A stretch of 64,000 nucleotides of DNA from [Phialemoniopsis] sp. UDSM-2020. Taxonomy: Eukaryota; Ascomycota; Sordariomycetes; Thyridiales; Thyridiaceae. Every line of letters begins with the position of its first letter. The stretch's first letter is position 1. The translations under genes were made by a program, and so were the position numbers. The stretch spans positions 1,426,001 to 1,490,000 of the forward strand of contig JAEILZ010000007.1 of NCBI GenBank assembly GCA_018873225.1, read 5' to 3'. Positions 1-10,854 of the stretch are shown here, in pieces. The notes below the pieces were generated by a model. The model did not search any database. It was not told the DNA's origin and saw nothing but the letters and a program-made list of their open reading frames with translations.

Positions 1-1681
1 GCTGAAAGTCCTGAACGGTGTTTACGTATTCATAGCTTTGGATCAGCTCTCGTGTGGCGGCTGTGGAAGAGAAGAGAGCTTTGGACATTGACCTGGCGAA
101 CTCGGCAAGCTTCAGCTGCCCATTGACAAACTTGCGCTTCTGTTCCACCTCGAGACATGACTCCTCTGGTAATGGCTCAAAGGCAGATGAGCTCAGGCTT
201 GGGGGAATAAGCGACGATGACCCGAGCCGACTGGAGAACTGCTCGTCCGCAATAAAGATAACTTTGCGAAGTCGAACTGATCTTGCCATGCGGTGGTGTT
301 GATCCTGCAGCGTATTCGAGTCGCCGCCCGTAATCCTGGACTTGATCGCGCCAAAGAGGCCGATCTCGTGGCCTAGAGTCACAGCACAGCCGAGGAGCAT
401 CCACGACATGCGGTCAATCATTTTGGCTGGTGCTACCACGTCTCGGAACCAGTTTCCGTGGATGTCTTGGATCACGTCTGCCTCGTTGGCCCCCGGTTGA
501 TCGCGGTCATCGGGAAACTGGAACAGCAGGTCCGAGTCCCAGCCATCTGACTTGGGCGGGAAGTAGACAGCCCTGGGTGCCCATTCGGTTATCAGCATGA
601 GCGCTTGGATTGAGCCGAATGTGCGTGTCTTTGCTTTTGATTTCTTCTCCTGCCCGAAAATGATGCGCGTGACCAGGTGCTGACAGTGTTCCCATAAGCG
701 ATCATGCAAGGCGACACTCCTCGACCAGCTAGAAGTGCCTTGGAGGCAGTGGAATCGAGACGAGATCATGAGTATTGTACAGCAGAGAAGTGGTTCCTGT
801 GTGAGAAGCGTGTAATGGTTCTCGTGGTGACTATACTGGTCGTCAAGAATCGGGGAAAGGGGAGAGAGGTTTTTGAAGAAGCTAGGGGATTAGCAAGTCA
901 TTAGTACAGGTATGTGATGGCGAAAGACTCACAGGTCTATGTATGAGACGGCTTCGCGTGCCGTCAGCCATCCCATCCGCACAAAGCGTAGACTGTTCCA
1001 TAGCCTGAGCAATTCACTGCTAGGGTCGGAAAGCGCCGAGATGACAGGACCGATGGCTCTCGATCGATGGACTCGCGGCGACCCCATGAAGTCCGGTGTA
1101 CCTCCATCAGTATACCTCCCTGACTCTTCTTGGTGCCCGGATGGTCGCTGCAAAACCTTCATGGTATCACCAGCGTTCGAAATCGAGGCAATGACAACAT
1201 TGTCGTTCTCGGCCCCCGGGATATCCGTAGGGGCTGCCATTGACCTGAAGTCCGGGATTCGTCCGTGCTGCAGTCTCTGCGAAGTACGTCTCGTCGAGGC
1301 TGACGGGGTCTTCGTTGCAGCAAGAAACTGAGACAGAGTTTCCGGGGTTGACGGAAGCGGGTCCCAGATCATGGCTTCTCCGAGGTCTTGTGCCGCCGCG
1401 TCGCCACCAACGCTATCCTTGTGCGTGGTAGGCTCTTCAGATCGAAACCCTGGTGAGGCTGACTGCTCGGACAAAGAGCATGGTTTACGTTCTCGTTTGC
1501 ATTTCCTGCAGGCGCTGCGCGGTTCATCGGGTGTGTCCAAGATGCACCTCGTCTTCTTCCTCTTGCACGCGTCGCAGGCCTTGTAGATGCGCACGTAGTC
1601 ACGAGTGCGGCCCGTCGATGAGCGCCTGTCAGCGCCAGCTCTTGAGCGGGCGCCCCTGTCTTCATTCAAGAGTGGATTCAT
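1..1681 (-). CDS. Zn2Cys6 transcription factor (3' end outside window)
   Basis: Probable nuclear DNA-binding regulator of the fungal Gal4 class. Near the N-terminus a binuclear zinc cluster is visible: C-x2-C-x6-C-x11-C-x2-C-x6-C, beginning CDACKRKKTRC. A Ser/Pro-rich linker follows, then the fungal regulatory domain, with the characteristic stretches LSPLSPILDDQYS, TQEPLLCCTILMISSR and FGSIQALMLITEW. One intron (882-932, 51 nt) joins YID to LFFKNLSPLSP in phase and restores the family pattern. The start is the first ATG of the open frame (1681); the frame stays open upstream to about 1762 without another ATG, so a spliced 5' exon is possible. The gene continues past base 1, so the C-terminus is not seen. 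The target genes cannot be told; it is divergent from the NLR-like gene. Confidence 0.88.
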
Positions 1682-1762
1682 TGCTTGAGTTGACCTCCCA
1701 TCGACAGGAGCTGGACTTGATGGCGTAAGAAATGGGAGGGGAAGGTCGCCCACAGCACGCAA

Positions 1763-2340
1763 AACATCACACTAAAGTCTAGAGCCAAGCACAGCCCCGG
1801 TTTTCCACATCATGCCAAACCGGGCAATTTGCCGACGACTAGCACTTCACGTCCTTTGCTTGTGAGTTCTATGCAACTCCAACTCAACAAGCACAACTCA
1901 CCAAAATTCAAGTGTTGTGCAACTTTAAGAACGCCAAATGGATCTGAGACGAATAGCTCTCAGCTAGGGGAAGAATCGCAGACTCCCACTAGTGACATTA
2001 ATGCGGTTAGTAGGCGTCGTGCATATGCAGCTAGCTAAGCAGAGAACAGTCGCCAATCAAAGGTATCATGGCATACACTGCCACGCTGAGGGTGTCAATT
2101 GATGCAGCTCATCCGCACGGGTGGCTGATTTCTCAGGCAGCAATGAGGGGCTGTCAGCCGCATCATCTAGCCGACACTGCCATAGCCTGATCCAAAAACA
2201 CCCTTCTCTCCTCACGCTGTTGCCAGGATCATGTTTGCCCTTCGTCCTTTCCTTCTTGTGTCTGGTAGATCTCATAGTTGTTTTTGTCCTTGGTCTCCTT
2301 GGGCTTCAATTCAGCGGCTTGACGTCCTTGGACACAAGGC
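1763..2340. promoter_or_regulatory. Divergent intergenic region
   Basis: About 580 bases lie between the start of the zinc-cluster factor (minus) and the start of the NLR-like gene (plus), so both promoters must be here. A pyrimidine-rich run lies near 2205-2260. I see no clear TATA box, repeat or RNA gene. Confidence 0.5.
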
Positions 2341-5300
2341 ATGGTAGCCAGGATGAGCCCTGAAAACCCGTTGGAGAAACATGGGCTTTTCCGGTTGCAT
2401 CCCGATCCCAGGGCTGTTTACGATCCTCTACAATACGATGCTGAGTGAGTCGGCTCGTCGCTTTACTCATAGTCACCATACTGACATGTCTCGGCTGACT
2501 CTTTAAAGCTTGGTAGCGATTCACGGACTCAATGGCGATGCCTTCAAGACGTGGACTGACTCCGTCGGCCATCTCTGGCTCAGAGACTCCTTGCCGATGA
2601 GAATTCCAAGAATCCGAGTTATGACTTTTGGATACAACTCGGCAATTTTCTTTCGTAGCAGCCGCTCGAGTATCAATGAGTTCGCTATAGACCTTACAAC
2701 AAGGCTGTGTCATGAACGATCTCACGAACATGAAAGATCACGACCACTGATCTTCATCTGCCACAGTCTTGGCGGAGTTGTGTTCAAGGAACTTCTTATC
2801 CATCTGTCTTTGCAACTCGAGAGCGGCCAGGACATGTTGCGCAGCGTCTTCGGCGTTGTGTTCATGGGAACTCCTCACCGAGGTTCTCGATCTGCCACGC
2901 CGCTTGCCATGCTGTCAAAGATTGCCAATGCCGTGTCCATGGGCAAAGCTGTACGGACGGACTTGATCGAAAACCTCGAAGTCTCTTCCGTTGAACTTGA
3001 AACGATTGCTCGTCATGCCACACAGCTTCTCAAGTCACTCTCAATAGTATCATTCTACGAGCAGAAGCCGATAGGGCTAAAATTAGTATGTAAACCGATC
3101 TCAACCTATTTCAGCCCAGTGCTCATAAAGACATAACGCAGGTTGTTGAAGCATTTTCTGCAATCTTGGGACTTCCAAATGAGAAAATCATACCCATCAA
3201 TGCCGATCACAGAAAAATTGCCCGAGGGTCTCCCAGCAAGGAGCAGCGATACTCGCCAGTGTGGAGGTCTATAAAGGAACTAGTTGAAGGCAGGTCTCAA
3301 GTTGCTGGACAGGGGATCCTTTGCTGACGGACTTGTTAGCGTCTGGCCTCGCTTCCAAGGAGGCTAACAGGAAAGTTCTCGACGAGTTGTACTGTGTCGA
3401 CTACAAAACAGCTCAACTTAGACCACGAAAACCTGCCCAGGGAACATGCGAATGGATCTTCAAGGATCCGATCTATGCGTCCTGGCTCGACTCGAAGAAA
3501 CCCTCTATGCTTCTACTCACCGGTGAAGCTGGAACCGGAAAGAGCGTCCTGACGCGACACATCCTCGAGAGTATCCAGTCTGGAAGCCAGGGTGAAGAGG
3601 CTGGAACAGGCTACTTGGGAATCAGCTTCTTCTGCTCGTACGACAAAGCAATTCTCAACAGCGAAGAGACAATATTACGATCTCTCATCCATCAAATCAT
3701 CCAGCTCGACGGTCACACTGGCTCCATCGTGCGAAGTAGCCTGGAGAAAAAGGCCGACGTTGATTCTCCAGTGGCTCTGACCTACACGCAAAGGTTATGG
3801 AACAGTCTCCAGGATGTATGCGCAATGAATCAAATGCAGCACCTGGTCATAGTCATCGACGCTATTGAGGAGCTCGGCGTCGACCTAGCCGTCAAGATCT
3901 TGGCCGGACTTTTCAGCGTAGTCCAGTCTCTCGGGCAGAAACACCGACAAAGCCGACTGCGGGTATTCGCTTCTAGCAGGCATCGCCCTGACTACGCTAC
4001 TGCTTTGCCATCACTCAAGATCCTTCCTATAACGAAACGGGGGATCACAAAGGATATTGAACACTACCTCGATCAGTCAATCGACGAATTTTCAGAGAAG
4101 AACAAGAGTTTCAAGGCTGCCTTGACCTACAGGGACAGAGAAGGGATTATCAGCCGTATCTCGGACAACGCAGATGGTATGTTTCTGCGAGCTTCCTTGA
4201 CCTGGGATAACTTTCGGAAAGGAATGCTATGGAGCCGAGACGTCATTGCTCAGAAACTGAAAGAGCTGGGCTCCATGCCGTCTGATATGGCTGCTCTGTT
4301 CGACAGATGTGTCGATAAAATCGATGAATCGATCAAGGAAGATGCTTTTGCAATATTTGCAATCCTGGCTGCAGCCGCACGACCCCTCTCAGAAGTCGAA
4401 CTTGCCACCGTTCTGGGAATCTGCCGAGCTTCTCGACAAGTTGTCAAGTCAACCGATTTTGAAGTCTTTCAAGGCTTGTATCAACTCATGGAACAATACT
4501 TTCCGGATCTCATCACGGTACAGGACGACGATACGGTGACGTTTGTGCATATGTCTTTTAAAGAATATCTACAAGGCCGAGAAGACTTTAAGAGTATCCT
4601 GTCATCAGGGAGTCGCAATATCACGCGCGCTTGCTTGAAGTATATCAAGCTTGATGATCTCCTACGGGATGCGGATGATGTTGAGCATGGCGACTCTCTA
4701 GGTATGGCGTTCATCACTCAGCGATGTGTTGTGTTGTATCGTTTGCTAATAGGTTGAATAACCAGACCTTGATTCCCTCTACCCGTTCTTAAAATACGCT
4801 CGCAAATATTTGGACCATCATATGGGCGAGGTCCCAAGTGATGACTCACTATGGCTTTCGCTCGCAGACACCGCAGGCGCCCGCAGCGTATATACATTGA
4901 AGTCAATCAGGCTGCGCTACCAGAGGAAGTGGGCATTTGGCATTAGCCCTTTGGCGGCGGTGGTCACCCATGTGCCTGCTCCAGCCATGTTCGATTTGAT
5001 TCGGCAGTTCAAGGACCATGGGTACGACCTAGATGAACGATGGAAGGGAGACGACTGTGGTCATCCTCTTCAGATCTGTTGCAGGGGGGCCCGCAGCGAA
5101 TCAGACAGACAAGCCGCCTTCTTGCTTCTCCAGCTTGGAGCAAACCCAGGCCTGCCCGATCAGCCTGCCCAGTCTAATCTCGAACTAGTGTTTCGCTGTA
5201 GAGCCTGGGATCTCTATGAAGCTCTGCTTCGTCACCCTTGTACGGACCCCAATGCTCGCAGCGGCAATTTCGGAACTTTCTTGCATTTCTTGGCCAAGGA

Positions 5301-6612
5301 GGCACCCGTGGAACGGATCGGGGAGTTCATCGACCGGTTCGACGACATCGACGTCAACCTCCAAGACCGCGATGGTTTCACACCGTTGCACGCCGCGACG
5401 TCCATCGGCAGGACTGAAGCTGTCAGGGAACTCGTCAAGGCGACCGGTATACGCCTCGACTTGCCCGACAGGCGGGGACGGACTCCGTTAACCATGGCCA
5501 CTTGGTGGGGTGAGAAGACCACTGCTCTTGCCCTCATAGAACATTCGCAAGCCTTCCATATCCCGTCCGCCGAGCATCTCAGTCCCATCGTTGTCTCCGC
5601 CCAGCACGGAGACAAGGACTTGTGTCTCCAGATCCTCGAGAAATATGGGTATCGGAACCTCAACTTCCATATCGATCTCGTGGGAAGGGGAGCGGTTCAC
5701 CACTTTGCAATCAACAACTGGGCGGATATGTTGAATTTGGTAATCACAAACGGCGCTAGCCACGGTCTGAATCTCAACCAGATCGACCACAGTGGCCGGA
5801 CGGCCCTCCACTACGCGTGTACACTAGGCAACATGGAGAGCTGTAGCATCCTTATTGATGGCGGGGCCTCTCTGACGCTGCAAGACCGCAATGGGCGGAC
5901 GGCGGCGCAAGCAGCTGCCGACGCTGGTTTCAAGGATGTACTGGTACTCCTGCTAAAGAGCAACCGGGTGGACCCCAACCAACGAGACGTCGAGGGCCGC
6001 AATCTGGTACACTGGGCGGCGACTATCGACTGCGTGGACGTCATGGAGCTGATAGAGGCTCTGCCAATAGAAGTAGAGTGGACACGCCGTGACAAACATG
6101 GCAAGCGACCGGTTGACATCGCAGCGCAGTGCGGATGCAAGTACGTCGGGTGGTTCCTGCTGGGCCAAACACCCGAGGAACGGGACGACAGACTGGTTCG
6201 GAAATTTGGTTCTCTATACCTAAGTGTACCGGTGGAGCCGGAAGAGGAACAGAAGATTCGGCGGCAGGAAAGGGAGTGGCTTGACGAACTTAGGAGGCAA
6301 TCAAGTCAAATTGAGCAGGAGGAGCGGAGACGAATAAGGAAACAGTACCCAAACACCGCTCTGCTGGACTCGAGAACTACCCGTGAGTTGAGAGAAGAGA
6401 GGGAAGGCACAGACCTTGAGCGGCAATATCGTGAGAGAGAGCGTTTGATAGAGCGTGAGCGTGGACCAGAGCATGAGACAGAGAGTGAGCGTGGGCGTGG
6501 GCCACGGCGTGAGCGTGAGCGTGAGCGTGAGCGTGAGCGTGAGCGTGAGCGTGAGCGTGAGCGTGAGCGTGAGCGTGAGCGTGAGCGTGAGCGTGAGCGC
6601 AAGTCTACCTAG
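2341..6612 (+). CDS. NLR-like protein: SesB hydrolase, NACHT, ankyrin repeats, Glu-Arg tail
   Basis: Fungal STAND/NLR-type protein, a class known from nonself recognition and programmed cell death. Five exons are inferred; introns are 2445-2508, 3086-3141, about 3294-3370 and 4702-4765, giving about 1336 aa. Residues 1-250: SesB-type alpha/beta hydrolase with VAIHGLNGD, nucleophile motif CHSLGG (about 121) and MGTPHRGS. NACHT: Walker A GEAGTGKS (about 328-335) and Walker-B-like HLVIVIDAIEEL (about 437). Ankyrin repeats cover about 885-1190 (DGFTPLHAA, GRTALHYA). The tail from 1303 is almost pure Glu-Arg. The start is the first ATG after an in-frame stop (2320-2322); 2353 is an alternative. 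The third intron is weak: frames differ on its two sides and the donor is non-consensus, so a frameshift allele is not excluded. No signal peptide. Confidence 0.85.
6511..6600 (+). repeat. Hexanucleotide microsatellite (GAGCGT)15
   Basis: Fifteen tandem GAGCGT units, the last ending GC, lie inside the last exon of the NLR-like gene and encode alternating Glu-Arg. Each unit adds exactly two codons, so length change by slippage would keep the frame. The flanking sequence (6440-6510) holds imperfect copies, suggesting growth from an arginine/glutamate-rich tail. Confidence 0.97.
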
Positions 6613-7563
6613 GTATCCTTGAGGATCTCGACTTCACCAAGGAGCGACGTATGAGGAAGTCATGAAGTTTTGTGCCTGTGCTTGCTGTTTAGACAGTAAA
6701 TACGGCATTTGTACATAGAAGCTGTATGATCCTCTGGCTTCGGGCGGTGCAGCTAATCTCACTCTTTAGACACGTTGAATGAGCACCTCAATAACCATTC
6801 CGAGCGGAAAGGGCATCCCGATTGTTACGCGTTGCTTTTCTTCATCTGTTCTCTTCTTTTTTTTCATCAACCATAGTTGACCAACATGATAGATTACATA
6901 TATTAGAAAAGGTATTCTCAATACCATCAAACTGGTAGTTGTTGATAAGGCCCAGGGAGTCTGGGACAAAATACTTGAACTCTGTGCCCAGTGAGTCATG
7001 GGTTATCCCAGCGAGCACGACTTTTCGTCTGTGGGTGGTCGGCAAATTGTTTGTGTGGATGTCGGCATTTGAGAGGATAGGTTGAGTGAGTTAACTGCTT
7101 GAGGAAATATTTCACTTGGCAAGGTTCATGATGGGTCTGCCAAGATTCCAGGGAATGCCGCAAGATCCCTTGAGATCCCGTGGGATTCCCAGCCACGACG
7201 GTCAAGAAAGATGCCCACCACACTATACCGCGCCATTCCGTACTCGACTATTCGACAGAACCGGTCAATTAGGTTTCTCCCAAGTCTTGGCCTGCTCCAT
7301 CTCTCAAGCAGATTCCGTCAATTGCCTCGCCTTGAAGCCATCCCTCCCTTGCCCCGTGGGGAAAGCTTGCGGCGTTGGGTTCGCCAAGGCTCGAGGACGA
7401 GCTTCCAGCCAATGGAAGCACCGATGATGGTTTTAATTAGATAATTTTCATCCATTCGGGTCGACTTATAAATATTCAAAAACCCTGCCAGGGCCAGTGC
7501 TCGTGGAACAGCAACTGTGCGACATCGCAATCCACGCGTGCGGAGAAAGCACTTGTCACCATC
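6613..7563. other. Intergenic region, MFS promoter
   Basis: This 950-base gap holds the 3' end of the NLR-like gene and the promoter of the MFS gene. A cluster of short inverted GGGAT/ATCCC motifs lies at about 7138-7195. I see no gene. Confidence 0.5.
7467..7474 (+). promoter_or_regulatory. TATA box of MFS carrier gene
   Basis: TATAAATA, about 90 bases before the ATG at 7564, a usual distance for a fungal core promoter. Confidence 0.6.
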
Positions 7564-9231
7564 ATGAACACTGCACAGTCTAACGCCATGGACGTGGAAA
7601 ACCCAAAGGCATCGTTGGAGGTGCGCCATCGCGTGCCTGTACCAGTCGACGCCGATCGGCGCGTTAAACGAATGGTGCGCTCAAGAAGCCTCTGTCTCCA
7701 GAGACAAACAATTGCTAACTGACTACACCCAGTTCGATCTCCGGGTTCTGCCCATTGTCTGCTGTCTTTACGTCCTGTCATACCTCGACCGCGGCAACAT
7801 TGGCAATGCAAAGACTGCTGGCGCCCAGGACTCTCTGGGCCTTAGCTCCTCGCAGTGGGCGTGGGTGCTCAACTCGTTCTACATCGCCTACATCCTCTTT
7901 GAATGGACGACCATGTTCTGGAAGATCTTCCCCGCACACATCTACGTTGCGGTTCTCTGTGTTGGGTAGGTGCTAGCCATGATCATGCTTTGAACTTAAC
8001 ACTGACAAGACCTGTAGCTGGGGTGTCGCCGCCATGTGCTCCGGTGCAGCTCGACACATGACAGACTTGGTAGTCACTCGCGTCTTCCTTGGCATCTTTG
8101 AGGCCACCTTTGGCGCTGGTGCTCCTTACTTCCTGTCATGCATCTACAAGAGAGAGGAGCTCGGACTCCGCATGTCGATCCTGCTGGGCATGTCGCCGCT
8201 GGCCAATACGTTCGCCTCAAGTCTTGCGTACGGCATCACCCATATCAAAGGATCTCTAGAGTCATGGAGACTGCTCTTCATCATTGGTAAGTTCAGATCA
8301 TCTTTTTTGCACAGCACACACCGCTAACAGCCACATCCAGAGGGCGCCCCGACCATCCTCTTCGCCCCGATCGTCTACTTCTTCCTCATCGACTCCCCCG
8401 CGACCGCCAAGTTCCTCACCGAGGAGGAAAAGACCTACGCCGTCGAGCGCCTGCAGGTCCGCGACACCACGTCCAAGCAGGCCGTCAGCTGGCGGCAGAT
8501 CGTGGCGGGCATGATCGACTACAAGAACTACGTGCACGCCATCATGCACTTTTGCGCCAACTTTTCCTTTGCCGCGCTGTCCAACTTTCTCCCTACCATC
8601 GTGCACAATATGGGCTACGACTCGATCACGGCCCAGGGCCTGACGGCGCCGGCATACTTTGTCGCCTTTCTGCTGTGTATCGCCGCAGCGTTTGTGTCTG
8701 ATAAATACGGCAGCCGTGGGTTCATCGTGGCTGGGTTTGCCGCCATGGGCACTATTGGTTATGGTCTCCTTGCTGGCGTTCAAGACATGAACCAGACGGG
8801 CCCCCGATACGCTGGTGTGTGGCTTGCGGCGTGCGGAATCTTCCCGGCCCTCGCCATGAACATCACCTGGCTACTAAACAACCAGGGAGGAGACTCGAAG
8901 AAGGGTGCCGGTCTTGCCATTTCGCTTATCATTGGGCAGTGCTCATCGCTCATCAGCAGCACCGTGTTTCCCAAGGAAGATGCGTATGTTTAACCTGACC
9001 CCGTCTTGTCCAGATTCGAACTAACATCGTCATAGCCCGTACTTCACTGTGGGCTGCGCCATCGGGTGCGGTATGAGCGGTCTCATCACGATCCTGGCCT
9101 TGATTATGCACTTCCTTTTGGTGCGCGAGAACAAGCGCAAGGACGCGCTGTATGGCCCGGTTGATCCTGATATGGAGGTGGATGTGTCGGAGCAGGGAGA
9201 CTACAACAGGAACTTCCGATACTTTACGTAG
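7564..9231 (+). CDS. MFS transporter, anion:cation symporter (Dal5/Tna1-like) family
   Basis: Twelve-helix plasma-membrane carrier of the fungal ACS family, whose members import allantoate, nicotinate, pantothenate or other organic anions. The N-terminal helix carries YLDRGNIGNAK, the family signature, and later segments (FEATFGAGAPYFLSCIY, SWRLLFII) fit the usual layout. Four introns, all GT-AG and in phase: 7675-7732, 7966-8017, 8287-8340, 8984-9035. Product about 483 aa with short cytosolic tails. The start at 7564 follows a TATA box; a second Met eight codons later is possible. The substrate cannot be told from sequence, and its neighbours (NLR-like gene, GFA protein) do not suggest a pathway. 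Confidence 0.9.
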
Positions 9232-9457
9232 CGAGACGATCGAATGGCCCCAAAGGGTTCAACACTACGTAAACCAATATCCAAATACACGGCGTTCGCA
9301 TGTCGTATCCATCGTATTGGTGTCATTCAGTTGAAATCAGTGTTGATTGGTGCGCTAAAGTCTGCCGTCTTCGTGATGTTGCGGGGTCAGCACTCATTGA
9401 CCTTCGCGCAGACAAGGCGATCTTCAAAACTTCGCAATTACCGACCGTCGAGGCAAG

Positions 9458-10627
9458 ATGTCATCACTCAAGATAACCTGCCACTGTGCAGCTGCTTCGC
9501 AAACAATACCCCTTCTGCTCCCCCAGAATGTGCAAGGCAGCCCGGTTACGGAGATCGCCATCTGCCACTGCTCCACATGCCGGTCCTCGACCGGCCAGCT
9601 CCTCGCGTCTTACCTCCCGCTCCCTGCCGGCAGCAATCCATCAGTCTCTGTTCTAAGCATCTGGTCTAGTCCTTCGGGGCAGAGTGCGCGCTACTTTTGC
9701 TCCACCTGCGGGTGTCACATCTTCATCCGCCGGGGCAATGACTGGTCCGTTGCGACAGGCACGATCGTCTCCGAGCCCGATGGCCTCGGCGCACGGTTTG
9801 CTCGACATGAACATGTCGCAGATACACTTGACGGGGGTCTAGCACCATTTCTCAGAACTATTGACGGCATCAACATTCCCTCAGACGTGCCGGTGCCATC
9901 TTCGCAGACCAATGTCGGATCTCATTCATCGTCAGATACACTACACGGAAGCTGCGCGTGCAAGGCAGTCTCGCTCATCATCACACGCCCAGATGCATCT
10001 TCCGTCCTACCGCATAGTCACTTCCCAGACCTCATGGTCCCCTTCAAAAAGGGCTCGCCCGCCAACTCCTCCGATGTGAAATGGTGGCTCTGTCCGCGCA
10101 GTACCACCGATTACGCAGTTTCAGTAGACATCAACACTGCGACGGGCTACCTAGCGGGTACTTGTTCGTGTGTGACGTGTCGCTTAGTGTCCGGGTTCGA
10201 GATTCAGTCGTGGGCTTTTATTCCCGAGGGCAACATCCTCATTCGCTGTGCTGCTCTGACCGATGCAGACGCCTCACCACTGACGGACTTCCAACTGCTC
10301 GACGCCTTTTTCGCTTCTCCATCCGCAGGCCAGGATCCCAGCATCTTGGGGTCATACACGTCTAGTCCCGGGGTGACTAGGAACTTTTGCACTCACTGCG
10401 GCGCCACGATCTTCTGGCGAGGTCGGCATGGCGGCCCGAGCTTGATCGACGTCTCGGCCGGTCTGTTCCGCGCCGAAAGCGGTGCGAGGGCAGAGGCAGA
10501 GGGCTGGCTACAGTGGTGGAAGGGGAGAGTCAGCTTTGCCGAGGATGCTGTGCTGGATCGGCAGGGTGCCACTGCTCAGAGGGCCGCTGCTTTGGTCAAC
10601 GGGCTCTATCACGGCCTGAAGGCATGA
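9458..10627 (+). CDS. Tandem GFA (CENP-V) domain protein
   Basis: 389-aa single-exon protein with two glutathione-dependent formaldehyde-activating (GFA, CENP-V fold) domains. Domain 1 shows ITCHCA, ICHCSTCRSSTG and FCSTCGCHIF; domain 2 shows GSCACKAVSL, CSCVTCR and FCTHCGATIFW. These are the Cys groups that bind zinc in this family. GFA proteins were named for S-hydroxymethylglutathione formation, but most fungal members have no tested activity, so only zinc binding is well supported. The two halves are divergent, pointing to an old duplication. No signal peptide. The ATG is the first in the frame. It is transcribed in the same direction as the MFS gene upstream; no pathway link is evident. 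Confidence 0.88.
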   Translation: MSSLKITCHCAAASQTIPLLLPQNVQGSPVTEIAICHCSTCRSSTGQLLASYLPLPAGSNPSVSVLSIWSSPSGQSARYFCSTCGCHIFIRRGNDWSVATGTIVSEPDGLGARFARHEHVADTLDGGLAPFLRTIDGINIPSDVPVPSSQTNVGSHSSSDTLHGSCACKAVSLIITRPDASSVLPHSHFPDLMVPFKKGSPANSSDVKWWLCPRSTTDYAVSVDINTATGYLAGTCSCVTCRLVSGFEIQSWAFIPEGNILIRCAALTDADASPLTDFQLLDAFFASPSAGQDPSILGSYTSSPGVTRNFCTHCGATIFWRGRHGGPSLIDVSAGLFRAESGARAEAEGWLQWWKGRVSFAEDAVLDRQGATAQRAAALVNGLYHGLKA

Positions 10628-10854
10628 GTGCTGGGTGCCCTGCAACCGCGCGCGTGCGTCGAGCACAAATATTGGGCGCGCGTTAGGTGCCCTTTTTGAC
10701 CATAGCGTTAACTCGGGACATGTAGCTTGATAGCTGTTGAGGTTGATACTGATTTAGACCCATATATTTCTTGACCCCGCCACCTACCAGACTTCCAGCA
10801 GTACCGTGCATCGCTCCATATCTAAGCCTGCCTGCGTTCGAGACCGCCCTCATC

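Noticed and set aside
6306..6602. Minus-strand Arg-Ser repeat frame resembling an SR protein
   Set aside because: It is the complement of the Glu-Arg microsatellite and has no protein-like part outside it.
7130..7200. Cluster of short GGGAT/ATCCC inverted motifs as a possible transposon end
   Set aside because: Arms are short and scattered, with no target duplication or transposase nearby.
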